A stretch of DNA of 17,531 nt from an uncultured Bacilli bacterium (GTDB lineage Bacteria > Bacillota_I > Bacilli_A > RF39 > UBA660): assembly GCA_949440065.1 (NCBI GenBank), contig CASRZP010000017.1, positions 1 to 17,531 on the forward strand, given 5' to 3'. The notes beneath the pieces were generated by a model that saw nothing but the letters and a program-made list of their open reading frames with translations, was not told where the DNA came from and made no database searches. The stretch's first letter is position 1. Every line of letters starts with the position of its first letter. Below are positions 5,941 through 12,531 of the stretch, one piece after another. The position numbers were made by a program, and so were the translations under genes.

Positions 5941-6725
5941 AACTGTTCCACCATCCCATCCATATCTAATATAAAATGTTTTAGTACATCATAAAACATA
6001 AGTTTTAATGATAAATCAGCTAAAAATGGTAATGACAATCCAATACGATTTAATGTTTTATCTTCCTTGAACACGGCTAAAGGAGTACCTTCCATTAACA
6101 AATTTCCTTGATGGATAATTTTTAATTCATCTGCATATATGGCATCATTTAAGTCCTTAGTAGTTAAAATAATGGTTACATTTTCACTATTTTTTAACTG
6201 TTGAAGAATACCTAGAAATAAGTTTTTTTCCTGTTGGTTAAAATAGAGAAAAGGTTCATCTAATATAACGATTTTAGGGTGATGAATGATAGCAAGCAGA
6301 AATAAAAATATATTTTTTTCTTTTGGAGAAAGTGCTAAAATGGGTAAATTTAATAAGTTTTCTTGATGATATAACACTGCAATTTCATGAATACGATTGT
6401 TTATCTCTTTTTTTTTCCAACCTAAATATTCTAAAGGACGAATTAGTTCATCTTTTACAGTTTTTCCTGTTATCTTTTCTATTGGAATATCATTAGTACC
6501 TATTAAGGAAAATAATTGATGATTGTTATAACTTTCGATATATGTATGGTTTACAATAATTGAATTTTCTATTTTTTTTTGATGACTTAAGAAATGGACA
6601 AGTATCGTTTTTCCTGCATTGTTTCCTCCTGCTATAACATAAAATTTACCTTGTTCAAAAGAAAGTGATAATGCGTTAAAGATGGGAGAAAAAGATAAAT
6701 GACGTACTTCAATGATAGGGTTCAT
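5931..6725 (-). CDS. ecfA1: EcfA1-like ABC ATPase of an energy-coupling factor transporter, divergent
   Basis: A 264-aa protein that starts like EcfA (IIEVRHLSFSP). Walker A is intact as GGNNAGKT (33-40), and Walker B is intact as IVILDEP with D156 and E157. The C-terminal extension with GLSLPFLADLSLKL corresponds to the EcfA C-terminal domain (family pattern GLdvPf..eL). Other motifs are altered: the Q-loop region reads LIGTNDIP, the signature is LSPKEK (132-137), the D-loop GLD is replaced by YFN (161-163), and the switch-loop His is K190 (TTKDLNDA). EcfA1/A2 normally drive vitamin and metal uptake with EcfT and exchangeable S components. It is the first gene after a strong promoter and overlaps the next gene. 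GGTGAG lies 8 nt upstream of the ATG. Its order before truA supports the family call. Confidence 0.87.
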   Translation of the reverse strand: MNPIIEVRHLSFSPIFNALSLSFEQGKFYVIAGGNNAGKTILVHFLSHQKKIENSIIVNHTYIESYNNHQLFSLIGTNDIPIEKITGKTVKDELIRPLEYLGWKKKEINNRIHEIAVLYHQENLLNLPILALSPKEKNIFLFLLAIIHHPKIVILDEPFLYFNQQEKNLFLGILQQLKNSENVTIILTTKDLNDAIYADELKIIHQGNLLMEGTPLAVFKEDKTLNRIGLSLPFLADLSLKLMFYDVLKHFILDMDGMVEQLWK

Positions 6726-6752
6726 TATCTTCTCACCATCCTATGACTTACT

Positions 6753-6781
6753 ATTATAATCGAAAAAAATAGTAATATCAA
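6753..6781 (-). promoter_or_regulatory. Sigma-A-type promoter of the ecfA1-ecfA2-truA unit
   Basis: TTGATA (6781-6776) and perfect TATAAT (6758-6753) are 17 nt apart. The predicted start is about 20 nt before the ATG at 6725, leaving a short leader that contains the ribosome binding site. It shows that these genes no longer depend on the ribosomal operon promoter. Confidence 0.82.
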
Positions 6782-6850
6782 CAATAGTTAAAACTCTTTA
6801 CATTTTCTTTACCAAATTTTCTTTTTCATTTTTTATTCATACAGAATACT

Positions 6851-6878
6851 AAAAAAGAAAACGTGGATAGTTTTCCTT
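6851..6878 (-). terminator. Intrinsic terminator after the 293-aa gene
   Basis: Minus-strand AAGGAAAAC (6878-6870) pairs with GTTTTCTTT (6862-6854), with one G-T pair and a 7-nt loop (TATCCAC). The 3' arm continues into a T-run (6856-6851). It lies about 52 nt beyond the stop at 6930. Confidence 0.7.
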
Positions 6879-6929
6879 ATTAAAAATCTAATTTTTTTAT
6901 TATCGTTTTGACTAGTTCTTGGCTTGCAC

Positions 6930-7811
6930 CTACTTCTTGATATCTTCTAAGTTATAGGCAAAAACTTGATATCTACTAGCATAAATCATTTTACTTAGCG
7001 TTATTATTACATCGTTAATGCTTTGATTAGTGCTAACTGACTCTCTAATAGTAGCACCAATTATTTTTATTTTTTCCTTTGCTTTCTCTTTTAATGCCAC
7101 TTCCTCATCTATCTCTTTTATTTCACCGTAGCAAAATAATTCATTAACCTTTTGCAAAAGCGTTAGTGATTGAGGTATTTCATCATCAATACTAAACGAA
7201 TAATCTCCTAAGACTAAATTAAATGAAGCCAAAATAGATACCATAGTCTGCATTTTTATATTAATATCTTCTTGACTAAAATCTGGATTTTCTTGATAAA
7301 ATAGTTGATAAACTTCAATTAATACTTTTGACTTTTTATCCATTGTAATTTTATTGATATGACTTAGAGAATCTATATATTTTAACCATGCATCTAATTT
7401 ATCTTTTACTACATTATTATATGGATATTCCATAAGTATGGCATTATTAAAGGATACATTAAGTTTTGACCCAGCATGAAATTCTACATCAACATCTGCT
7501 AAAGTATTATCATTATTTTTGCTACCTATATATGAAATTAAAACTTTATGACTATATTTTATCATTTCATGATGATCTTTATCACAGTATTCTATCATTA
7601 ACAAATTTTCATCACATGTATTTAAAATAGTTCTTATCCCAGATACAACATTTATCATGTTACTTGGAGATACATTCTGACTTAAAAACATACCAATTAA
7701 CCTTCTTGATTTTTTCTTATCATAAAATTCATTGGGTGTACCTATATACTTGAAATGCAATGTAACACCATTTTTGTATTGAATAAATTTTTCTAATTTG
7801 ATATTTTCCAT
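6930..7811 (-). CDS. Unrecognised 293-aa soluble protein
   Basis: I do not recognise a family. The start is well supported: GGAGG lies 4 nt before the ATG. The protein has no signal peptide or membrane segment. It begins with a basic region containing a Lys-rich KKKSRR patch (32-37). The first half, with strand-like stretches such as VTLHFKYIG, LLMIEYCDKD and VDVEFHAGS, is probably mixed alpha/beta. The second half (about 135-293) looks mostly helical, with a charged segment EIKEIDEEVALKEKAKEKIK at 230-249 that could form a short coiled coil. Base composition is like that of its neighbours. It follows the dehydrogenase gene by 31 nt, and a possible promoter lies in that gap, so it may be transcribed both ways. 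Its place in a normally gene-tight conserved segment suggests a lineage-specific insertion. Confidence 0.8.
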   Translation of the reverse strand: MENIKLEKFIQYKNGVTLHFKYIGTPNEFYDKKKSRRLIGMFLSQNVSPSNMINVVSGIRTILNTCDENLLMIEYCDKDHHEMIKYSHKVLISYIGSKNNDNTLADVDVEFHAGSKLNVSFNNAILMEYPYNNVVKDKLDAWLKYIDSLSHINKITMDKKSKVLIEVYQLFYQENPDFSQEDINIKMQTMVSILASFNLVLGDYSFSIDDEIPQSLTLLQKVNELFCYGEIKEIDEEVALKEKAKEKIKIIGATIRESVSTNQSINDVIITLSKMIYASRYQVFAYNLEDIKK

Positions 7812-7819
7812 AAATCCTC

Positions 7820-7839
7820 CATGTTACCATTATAACATG
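7820..7839 (-). promoter_or_regulatory. Inverted repeat over an extended -10 box
   Basis: CATGTTA (7839-7833) and TAACATG (7826-7820) form a perfect 7-bp inverted repeat with a 6-nt spacer. It encloses TATAAT (7834-7829), preceded by TG in the extended -10 arrangement; no good -35 is seen. A start about 10 nt upstream of the ATG at 7811 would give a very short leader. It could be a promoter with an operator, or an intergenic RNA hairpin if the upstream transcript reads through. Confidence 0.4.
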
Positions 7840-7842
7840 TTT

Positions 7843-8601
7843 TTATTCAAACTTCTTTTTTTGAATTTGATAGGTTATCTTCATTAATGTTCTAGTAGGA
7901 AGAAATCTTCCAAAAAACTTAGCCAATTTCATTTTAAATCCAGGGATAATAACCATTTTTTTTTTGAACATTTTATCTATTGCATACTTTGCTACGTAGC
8001 TACTAGATAATGGTTTAACAGAAAAATGAACATTAGCTATCTTGTTAAAATTAGTATCCACAGGTCCTGGACATAAAGTGGATAAATAAACACTTACCTT
8101 TTTCGCGCGCATTTCTTCGTTTAAGGCTTCGGTTAAATACAAAACATACGCTTTTGTCGCATAATACGTTGCCATTAAAGGTCCTGGTTGAAAGGCGGCA
8201 GATGATGCAACATTTAAAATATAACCTTTATTTCTTTTAACCATATCCTTTAGAAATAGTTTGGTTAAAATATGAAGTGCTTTAATATTTAAATCGACCA
8301 TTTCCATTTCTTTGGATAAGTCAGTATCAATAAATTCTCCAGCTAAACCAAAACCTGCATTGTTAATTAAAATATCAATATTTTCATTTTTACAAATGAC
8401 ATATAACTCTTTTAATTTTTGTTCGTTCGATAAATCCATCACAATAATTTTTGTCTTTACTAATGAACTAAGTTCTTTTTGTAATTCTTCTAGTTTTTCT
8501 TTACTTCTTGCTACTAAAATTAATTCACAATTTTTTGTTGCTAAATATTTTGCCATATCGCATCCGATTCCACTAGATGCTCCTGTAATTAATGCCTTCA
8601 T
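7843..8601 (-). CDS. Short-chain dehydrogenase/reductase (classical SDR, DltE-like)
   Basis: A 252-aa classical SDR with all key features. The dinucleotide-binding TGASSGIG is at 6-13. R32 after the second strand suggests NADP(H) preference. MDLS at 55-58 contacts adenine and NNAG is at 80-83. The catalytic tetrad is N105, S134, Y146 and K150 (YYATK). PGPVDTNF, the cofactor-closing PG motif, lies at about 180. The subgroup resembles DltE/YqjQ-type cytosolic oxidoreductases of unknown substrate. The C-terminal region beyond about 220 is basic with hydrophobic stretches (KMKLAKFFGRFLPTRTLMK), which could associate with membrane, but no clear transmembrane helix is seen. AGAGGTG precedes the ATG. 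It has its own promoter and sits where ecfA1 would normally follow rplQ. Confidence 0.93.
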   Translation of the reverse strand: MKALITGASSGIGCDMAKYLATKNCELILVARSKEKLEELQKELSSLVKTKIIVMDLSNEQKLKELYVICKNENIDILINNAGFGLAGEFIDTDLSKEMEMVDLNIKALHILTKLFLKDMVKRNKGYILNVASSAAFQPGPLMATYYATKAYVLYLTEALNEEMRAKKVSVYLSTLCPGPVDTNFNKIANVHFSVKPLSSSYVAKYAIDKMFKKKMVIIPGFKMKLAKFFGRFLPTRTLMKITYQIQKKKFE

Positions 8602-8628
8602 TTAACACCTCTATTTTCTAATGAATTC

Positions 8629-8658
8629 ATCATAACAAAGAGTTTTTGTTGCTGTCAA
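8629..8658 (-). promoter_or_regulatory. Sigma-A-type promoter of the SDR gene
   Basis: A perfect TTGACA (8658-8653) is followed after 18 nt by TATGAT (8634-8629), 27 nt before the SDR ATG. It lies immediately beyond the rplQ terminator, so the SDR unit is transcribed independently of the ribosomal operon. Confidence 0.8.
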
Positions 8659-8670
8659 GCATTTTTTCGA

Positions 8671-8696
8671 AGAAAAAAAAGACTATTACTAGTCTT
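8671..8696 (-). terminator. Intrinsic terminator of the ribosomal/rpoA/rplQ operon, overlapping the rplQ stop
   Basis: AAGACTA (8696-8690) and TAGTCTT (8685-8679) are a perfect 7-bp stem with a GTAA loop, then an uninterrupted run of T to 8673. The rplQ TAG stop (8691-8689) is itself partly in the 5' arm and loop, so the last codons of rplQ do double duty. Confidence 0.88.
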
Positions 8697-9039
8697 CCTT
8701 TACTAACTCTATGACAACCATTAAGGCGTCATCCCCACGTCGTTCATCCATTTTAATAATTCTTGTGTATCCACCTTGACGTTTTTCATAACGTTTTGCA
8801 AGATCGTTAAAAATTTTACTTACTACTGCTTGATCATTATGAAGAAAAGCAAGAGCCTTACGACGAGATACTAAACTTCCGTTTTTTCCATAAGTAATCA
8901 TTTTTTCAGCACATTTACGAACCTCTTTTGCACGAGTTTCAGTGGTTACTATTGATTCATTAATAACTAATTGCTTTGTTAATGTAGCCAACATACTTCT
9001 TCTATGTTTATTGGTTCGACCTAATTTTCTATATGCCAT
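8689..9039 (-). CDS. rplQ: 50S ribosomal protein bL17 (L17)
   Basis: A 116-aa bL17 of standard length: AYRKLGRTNKHRRSMLATLTKQLV at the N-terminus and TTETRAKEVRKCAEKMIT, followed by RRKALAFLHN and a C-terminal GGYTRIIKMDERRGDDALMVVIELV, are all diagnostic. bL17 lies near the peptide exit tunnel of the 50S subunit. AGGAGG is 7 nt before the ATG. It follows rpoA by 17 nt and ends the alpha operon, as is usual in Bacteria. Confidence 0.97.
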   Translation of the reverse strand: MAYRKLGRTNKHRRSMLATLTKQLVINESIVTTETRAKEVRKCAEKMITYGKNGSLVSRRKALAFLHNDQAVVSKIFNDLAKRYEKRQGGYTRIIKMDERRGDDALMVVIELVKED

Positions 9040-9056
9040 AGTTTAACCTCCTATTA

Positions 9057-10007
9057 TTAATCTTCATCATGCAATACTAATCCAAGATCTCTAATCTTAT
9101 CTAGCACTTCTTTTAATGATTTTTTACCTAAATTACGAATTTTCATCATATCATTTTCACTCTTGTTGACTAAATCTTGAAGTGTATGAATTCCTGCACG
9201 TTTTAAACAATTATAAGCACGAACAGAGAAATCTAAATCTTCAATTGTTGTTTCTAGCGTTTTTACTTTAGGATCTTCTGTTTTTTCTATCATTAATCCT
9301 GTAACATCAGCAATTTTACTTAAATCAGTAAGAATGTTAAAGTGTTCAATTAAAATTCTAGAAGATAAAGCAATTGCTTCTTCTGGCTTAATTGACCCGT
9401 TCGTCCAAACTTCTAAAATCAACTTATCATAGTTTTCATTTTGTCCAACGCGAGCACTTTCTACTTCGTAAGATACGCGTTCAATTGGTGCAAATAGTGA
9501 ATCTATAGCAATAACACCAACTTGTTTGTTATCTAATAACTTCTTATTATCCTCACTTTTTACATATCCACGACCATTGGTTACAAGCATTTCCATAACT
9601 AGCGAACCACCTTTAGCAACGGTAGCTATAATTTGATCAGGATTTAAAATTTCAATATCAGCATCATGTTCTATATCCCCTGCTGTTACAATTCCTTCTT
9701 TTTGGACATTAATACGAATTGTTTTATTATCATTGGAATGATTTTTAACCACTACACTTTTTAAATTTAAGATAATAGTAGTTACATCTTCCACTACACC
9801 TTCAATAGTTTGAAATTCATGTAGTATTCCGTCAATTTTAACACTGGCGATTGCACTACCTGGTAAACTAGATAAAAGTACTCTTCTAAGGGCATTTCCT
9901 AATGTTGTACCAAAACCTCTTTCTAATGGTTCTAATTCAAACTTTCCATAAAAATTACTTTCTACACAATCAGTAATTTTATAAATTGGTTTTTCAAATT
10001 CTAACAT
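9057..10007 (-). CDS. rpoA: DNA-directed RNA polymerase subunit alpha
   Basis: A 316-aa RpoA with both domains. The N-terminal dimerisation domain (about 1-230) carries the RGFGTTLGNALRRVLLSSLPG block at 29-49, where alpha assembles with itself and with beta and beta-prime. The C-terminal domain (about 245-312) has DLDFSVRAYNCLKRAGIHTLQDLV and the helix-hairpin-helix MKIRNLGKKSLKEV, which contact UP elements and activators. Length is typical of Bacillota. GGGAGG lies 8 nt before the ATG. It sits 21 nt after rpsK and 17 nt before rplQ, in the canonical alpha-operon order. Confidence 0.98.
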   Translation of the reverse strand: MLEFEKPIYKITDCVESNFYGKFELEPLERGFGTTLGNALRRVLLSSLPGSAIASVKIDGILHEFQTIEGVVEDVTTIILNLKSVVVKNHSNDNKTIRINVQKEGIVTAGDIEHDADIEILNPDQIIATVAKGGSLVMEMLVTNGRGYVKSEDNKKLLDNKQVGVIAIDSLFAPIERVSYEVESARVGQNENYDKLILEVWTNGSIKPEEAIALSSRILIEHFNILTDLSKIADVTGLMIEKTEDPKVKTLETTIEDLDFSVRAYNCLKRAGIHTLQDLVNKSENDMMKIRNLGKKSLKEVLDKIRDLGLVLHDED

Positions 10008-10028
10008 GAAACTAACCTCCCTTTCTTA

Positions 10029-10343
10029 TTAGCCACGAGGACGTTTAGGTGGGCGACATCCATTATGTGGTATTGGTGTTACGTCTTTTATTGCACTTAT
10101 TTCTAAACCTGCTGTTTGAAGTGATCGAATAGCAGTCTCTCTACCTGGTCCTAAACCTTTTACGAAAACCTCTACTTTACGCATTCCTAAGTCGTATGCT
10201 GCTTTTCCTGCTGATTCTGCAGCAATTCCTGCTGCAAATGGAGTAGATTTTTTACTTCCTTTAAATCCTAATGCTCCACTTGAAGCCCAGCTAATTGCAC
10301 TACCTTCTTTATCTGTAATCGTAACAATGGTATTATAAGCCAT
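10029..10343 (-). CDS. rpsK: 30S ribosomal protein uS11 (S11), N-terminally short
   Basis: A 104-aa protein whose NNTIVTITD-like start (YNTIVTITDKEGSAISWASSG, within 3-23), KGSKKSTPFAA, VKGLGPGRETAIRSL and the C-terminal DVTPIPHNGCRPPKRPRG identify uS11, which lies in the platform near the E site. Typical uS11 has about 125-130 residues. The basic tail and first strand (usual pattern ..GxAHIHSTFN) are missing. This start is real: TGAGG precedes the ATG by 7 nt, an in-frame TAA lies two codons upstream, and only 38 nt separate it from rpsM, too little for the missing part. The rest is fully conserved. Confidence 0.94.
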   Translation of the reverse strand: MAYNTIVTITDKEGSAISWASSGALGFKGSKKSTPFAAGIAAESAGKAAYDLGMRKVEVFVKGLGPGRETAIRSLQTAGLEISAIKDVTPIPHNGCRPPKRPRG

Positions 10344-10381
10344 GGTTTAACCTCATTTTAAACAATAATCACAATTTTTTA

Positions 10382-10750
10382 TTATACTTTCTTCTTATTT
10401 GCTACAACCTTACCGCGTCCTTTACGAGTACGGGCATTACGGTTTGTTCTTTGTCCTCTAACTGGTAAACCTTTTTTATGACGATATCCTTGATAGCAAT
10501 TGATTTCCATTTTTGTTTTGATGTTCATACTAACTTCACGACGTAAATCACCTTCTGTGATATATTTCGCTACTTCGTTACGAATTTTGTCTAACTCATC
10601 ATTAGACAATTCGCTTACACGTTTTGTCTCATCAATGCCTACATTTTTTACAATGGTCTTCGCTAAATTTCTTCCGATACCATAAATGTAAGTTAAACTA
10701 GTACCGATTTGCTTATCATTGGGAATATCTACACCTTTAATACGTGCCAT
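10382..10750 (-). CDS. rpsM: 30S ribosomal protein uS13 (S13)
   Basis: A 122-aa uS13 of standard length. ARIKGVDIPNDKQIGTSLTYIYGIG at the N-terminus is the helix-two-turn-helix head-binding part. GYRHKKGLPVRGQRTNRNARTRKG near 91-115 is the conserved basic tail that contacts A- and P-site tRNAs and bridges to the 50S. AGGAGGTG lies 7 nt before the ATG. It follows rpmJ by 18 nt and precedes rpsK, the canonical order. Confidence 0.97.
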   Translation of the reverse strand: MARIKGVDIPNDKQIGTSLTYIYGIGRNLAKTIVKNVGIDETKRVSELSNDELDKIRNEVAKYITEGDLRREVSMNIKTKMEINCYQGYRHKKGLPVRGQRTNRNARTRKGRGKVVANKKKV

Positions 10751-10768
10751 TACTATACACCTCCTAAA

Positions 10769-10882
10769 TTATCCTTGTCTTTGTTTGTGTTTTGGATTTT
10801 CACAAATCACCATAACGCGACCTTTACGCTTTACGATTTTACATTTTGAACAAATTGGTTTTACTGATGGTTTTACTTTCAT
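10769..10882 (-). CDS. rpmJ: 50S ribosomal protein bL36 (L36), zinc-binding form
   Basis: A 37-aa frame from ATG at 10882 to TAA. It begins MKVKPSVKPICSKCK and ends in CENPKHKQRQG. The C11, C14, C27 and H32 set is the zinc ribbon of the C+ form. Length (37) is exactly that of most bL36 proteins. AGGAGGG lies 7 nt upstream. It sits between infA and rpsM, its invariant place in Bacillota. As the smallest ribosomal protein it is easily missed by gene callers. Confidence 0.97.
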   Translation of the reverse strand: MKVKPSVKPICSKCKIVKRKGRVMVICENPKHKQRQG

Positions 10883-10897
10883 TATAAATCCCTCCTA

Positions 10898-11116
10898 CTA
10901 TCTTCGATAGATTATACGCCCACGTGTTAAGTCATATGGGGTCATTTCGATCACTACCGTATCACCTGGGAAGATACGAATGTAATTCATTCGCATTTTA
11001 CCAGAAACATAGGCGTCTTCAATAATATGACCGTTTTCTAGTTGTACTCTAAAATGACCACCGCGTGTTACTTCTAATACTTTTCCTTCTACTTCAATTA
11101 CATCATCTTTAGCCAT
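10898..11116 (-). CDS. infA: Translation initiation factor IF-1
   Basis: A 72-aa protein of exact family length with an OB fold: VIEVEGKVLEVTRGGHFRVQLENGH, then SGKMRMNYIRIFPGDTVVIEMTPYDLTRGRIIYR. IF-1 binds the ribosomal A site during initiation and enhances IF-2 and IF-3 action. The binding site AGGAGAGTG is made from the last codons of map, and the gap between the two genes is 4 nt, so they are coupled. Confidence is very high. Confidence 0.98.
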   Translation of the reverse strand: MAKDDVIEVEGKVLEVTRGGHFRVQLENGHIIEDAYVSGKMRMNYIRIFPGDTVVIEMTPYDLTRGRIIYRR

Positions 11117-11120
11117 CGTT

Positions 11121-11867
11121 TCACTCTCCTGTTAATATTTCATACCCCGTTTTGGTAACTACTATTGTGTGCTCAAAATGTGCAGATGGACTCTCATCTT
11201 CACTGACAATTGTCCAGTCATCATCTAATATGCAAATTTCAGCACTTCCAAAGTTTAGCATTGGTTCAATAGCGATTACCATGCCTTCTTTTAATATTGA
11301 ACCTGTATGGGGAATACCATAATTAGGTACCTCTGGATCTTCATGGACACTACAACCCACACCGTGTCCTACTAGTTCTTTGACTACTCCCAAATTATGC
11401 TTTTTTGCATACGTTTCTATAGCGTAGCCAATGTCTCCGATGTGATTTCCTGGTTTTACTTGCTTTAACCCTTCATACAAAGCATTCTTTGTATGTTCTA
11501 ATAGGTATTCTTTATCTTTATCAATCTCACCTACAGGATATGACCAAGCTGAATCACCATGATAACCTTTATAACAAGCACCAATATCAATAGAAATAAT
11601 ATCACCATTTACTAGTTTTCTATTTCCTGGGATACCATGTACAACTTCATCATTAATACTTGTACATAAGGTAGCAGGAAATCCGTTGTAACCTTTAAAA
11701 GAAGGAGTTGCACCTTGGGATAAAATAAACTTTTCTGCTTTTTTATCTAATTCTTTCGTTGTTATTCCCTCTTTGATAAAAGGTTTTAGGTATTGATGAG
11801 TTAAATAAACAATTTTCCCTGCATGATGCAGAAGTTCTATTTCTCTTGGACTACGAATATTAATCAT
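11121..11867 (-). CDS. map: Type I methionine aminopeptidase
   Basis: A 248-aa enzyme that removes the N-terminal Met from nascent proteins. The five metal ligands are visible: D94, D105, H168, E201 and E232. H77 (VVHGIPG) and H175 are the conserved substrate-site histidines. It lacks an N-terminal zinc or SH3-binding extension, so it is type Ia. I chose the ATG at 11867, which yields MINIRSPREIELL as in most family members. It overlaps the adk stop by 8 nt (ATGATTAA), with a weak GAGTG upstream. A GTG three codons earlier is also possible. Position between adk and infA is canonical. Confidence 0.96.
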   Translation of the reverse strand: MINIRSPREIELLHHAGKIVYLTHQYLKPFIKEGITTKELDKKAEKFILSQGATPSFKGYNGFPATLCTSINDEVVHGIPGNRKLVNGDIISIDIGACYKGYHGDSAWSYPVGEIDKDKEYLLEHTKNALYEGLKQVKPGNHIGDIGYAIETYAKKHNLGVVKELVGHGVGCSVHEDPEVPNYGIPHTGSILKEGMVIAIEPMLNFGSAEICILDDDWTIVSEDESPSAHFEHTIVVTKTGYEILTGE

Positions 11868-12531
11868 TTTTATCACTCTTACCCGTCACAATATTTATTA
11901 CATCTTTTGAAATTTGTTCTTTGTTACGATTAGCATTTACGATATGTAATAAACCTTTTTGTTGATAAAAATCTATCAATGGACAAGTTTTCTCTAAATA
12001 GTTTTGATAACGTACTTCAAATGACTCCATATTATCATCACTTCTTTGATATAACTTTCCATGACATTTATCACAAATTGATTCCACTTTTGGTGATTGT
12101 GCTTCAACGTTAATGTTATAAATTGAACCACAATCTTTACAAATTCTTCTTCCTGTTATTCTTTTTTGAAGTATTTCTTTATCAATATCAAACAAGATAA
12201 CAAAATCAATCTTTCTTTTTAAGTGAATCATAATTTCGTCTAGTTTATGTGCTTGTTCAATATATCGTGGAAATCCATCAAGAATAACACCTTGTTCATG
12301 GCTTAACTCTAATAAACGTTCTTCAATTAAGCGATAAACAATTTCTTCTTTTACAAATCCACCACTGGATAATGTTTCTCGAACATATTCACCTAATTCA
12401 TCTTCTTGATTAGATACTTCTCTTAAGATATCTCCAATAGCAACATGGGCATATCCACATTCTTGTTTTAATAAGTCAGCCTGCGTACCTTTTCCAGCAG
12501 CAGGGGGAGCTAAAAATATAATTGTTTTCAT
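11860..12531 (-). CDS. adk: Adenylate kinase with zinc-type LID and unusual P-loop
   Basis: A 223-aa long-form adenylate kinase that interconverts ATP plus AMP and two ADP. DGFPR is at 85-89 and GRRICKDCG begins the LID. Zinc ligands C131, C134, C153 and C156 stand as two CxxC pairs. RSDD (163-166) follows. The P-loop reads APPAAGKGT (8-16), whereas the family consensus is GxPGxGKGT: both the first and the second glycine are alanine. The AMP-site STGD motif reads AIGD (31-34). These changes are read directly from codons GCT and GCT, not a misread. Operon position, between secY and map, is canonical. Its ATG overlaps the secY TGA by 4 nt (ATGA), and no good binding site is present, which implies coupling to secY. 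Confidence 0.94.
   Translation of the reverse strand: MKTIIFLAPPAAGKGTQADLLKQECGYAHVAIGDILREVSNQEDELGEYVRETLSSGGFVKEEIVYRLIEERLLELSHEQGVILDGFPRYIEQAHKLDEIMIHLKRKIDFVILFDIDKEILQKRITGRRICKDCGSIYNINVEAQSPKVESICDKCHGKLYQRSDDNMESFEVRYQNYLEKTCPLIDFYQQKGLLHIVNANRNKEQISKDVINIVTGKSDKND

Noticed and set aside
8312..8605. Plus-strand frame of 97 codons opposite the SDR gene
   Set aside because: The opposite strand has all the SDR motifs, and this frame has no binding site and a shadow-like composition.
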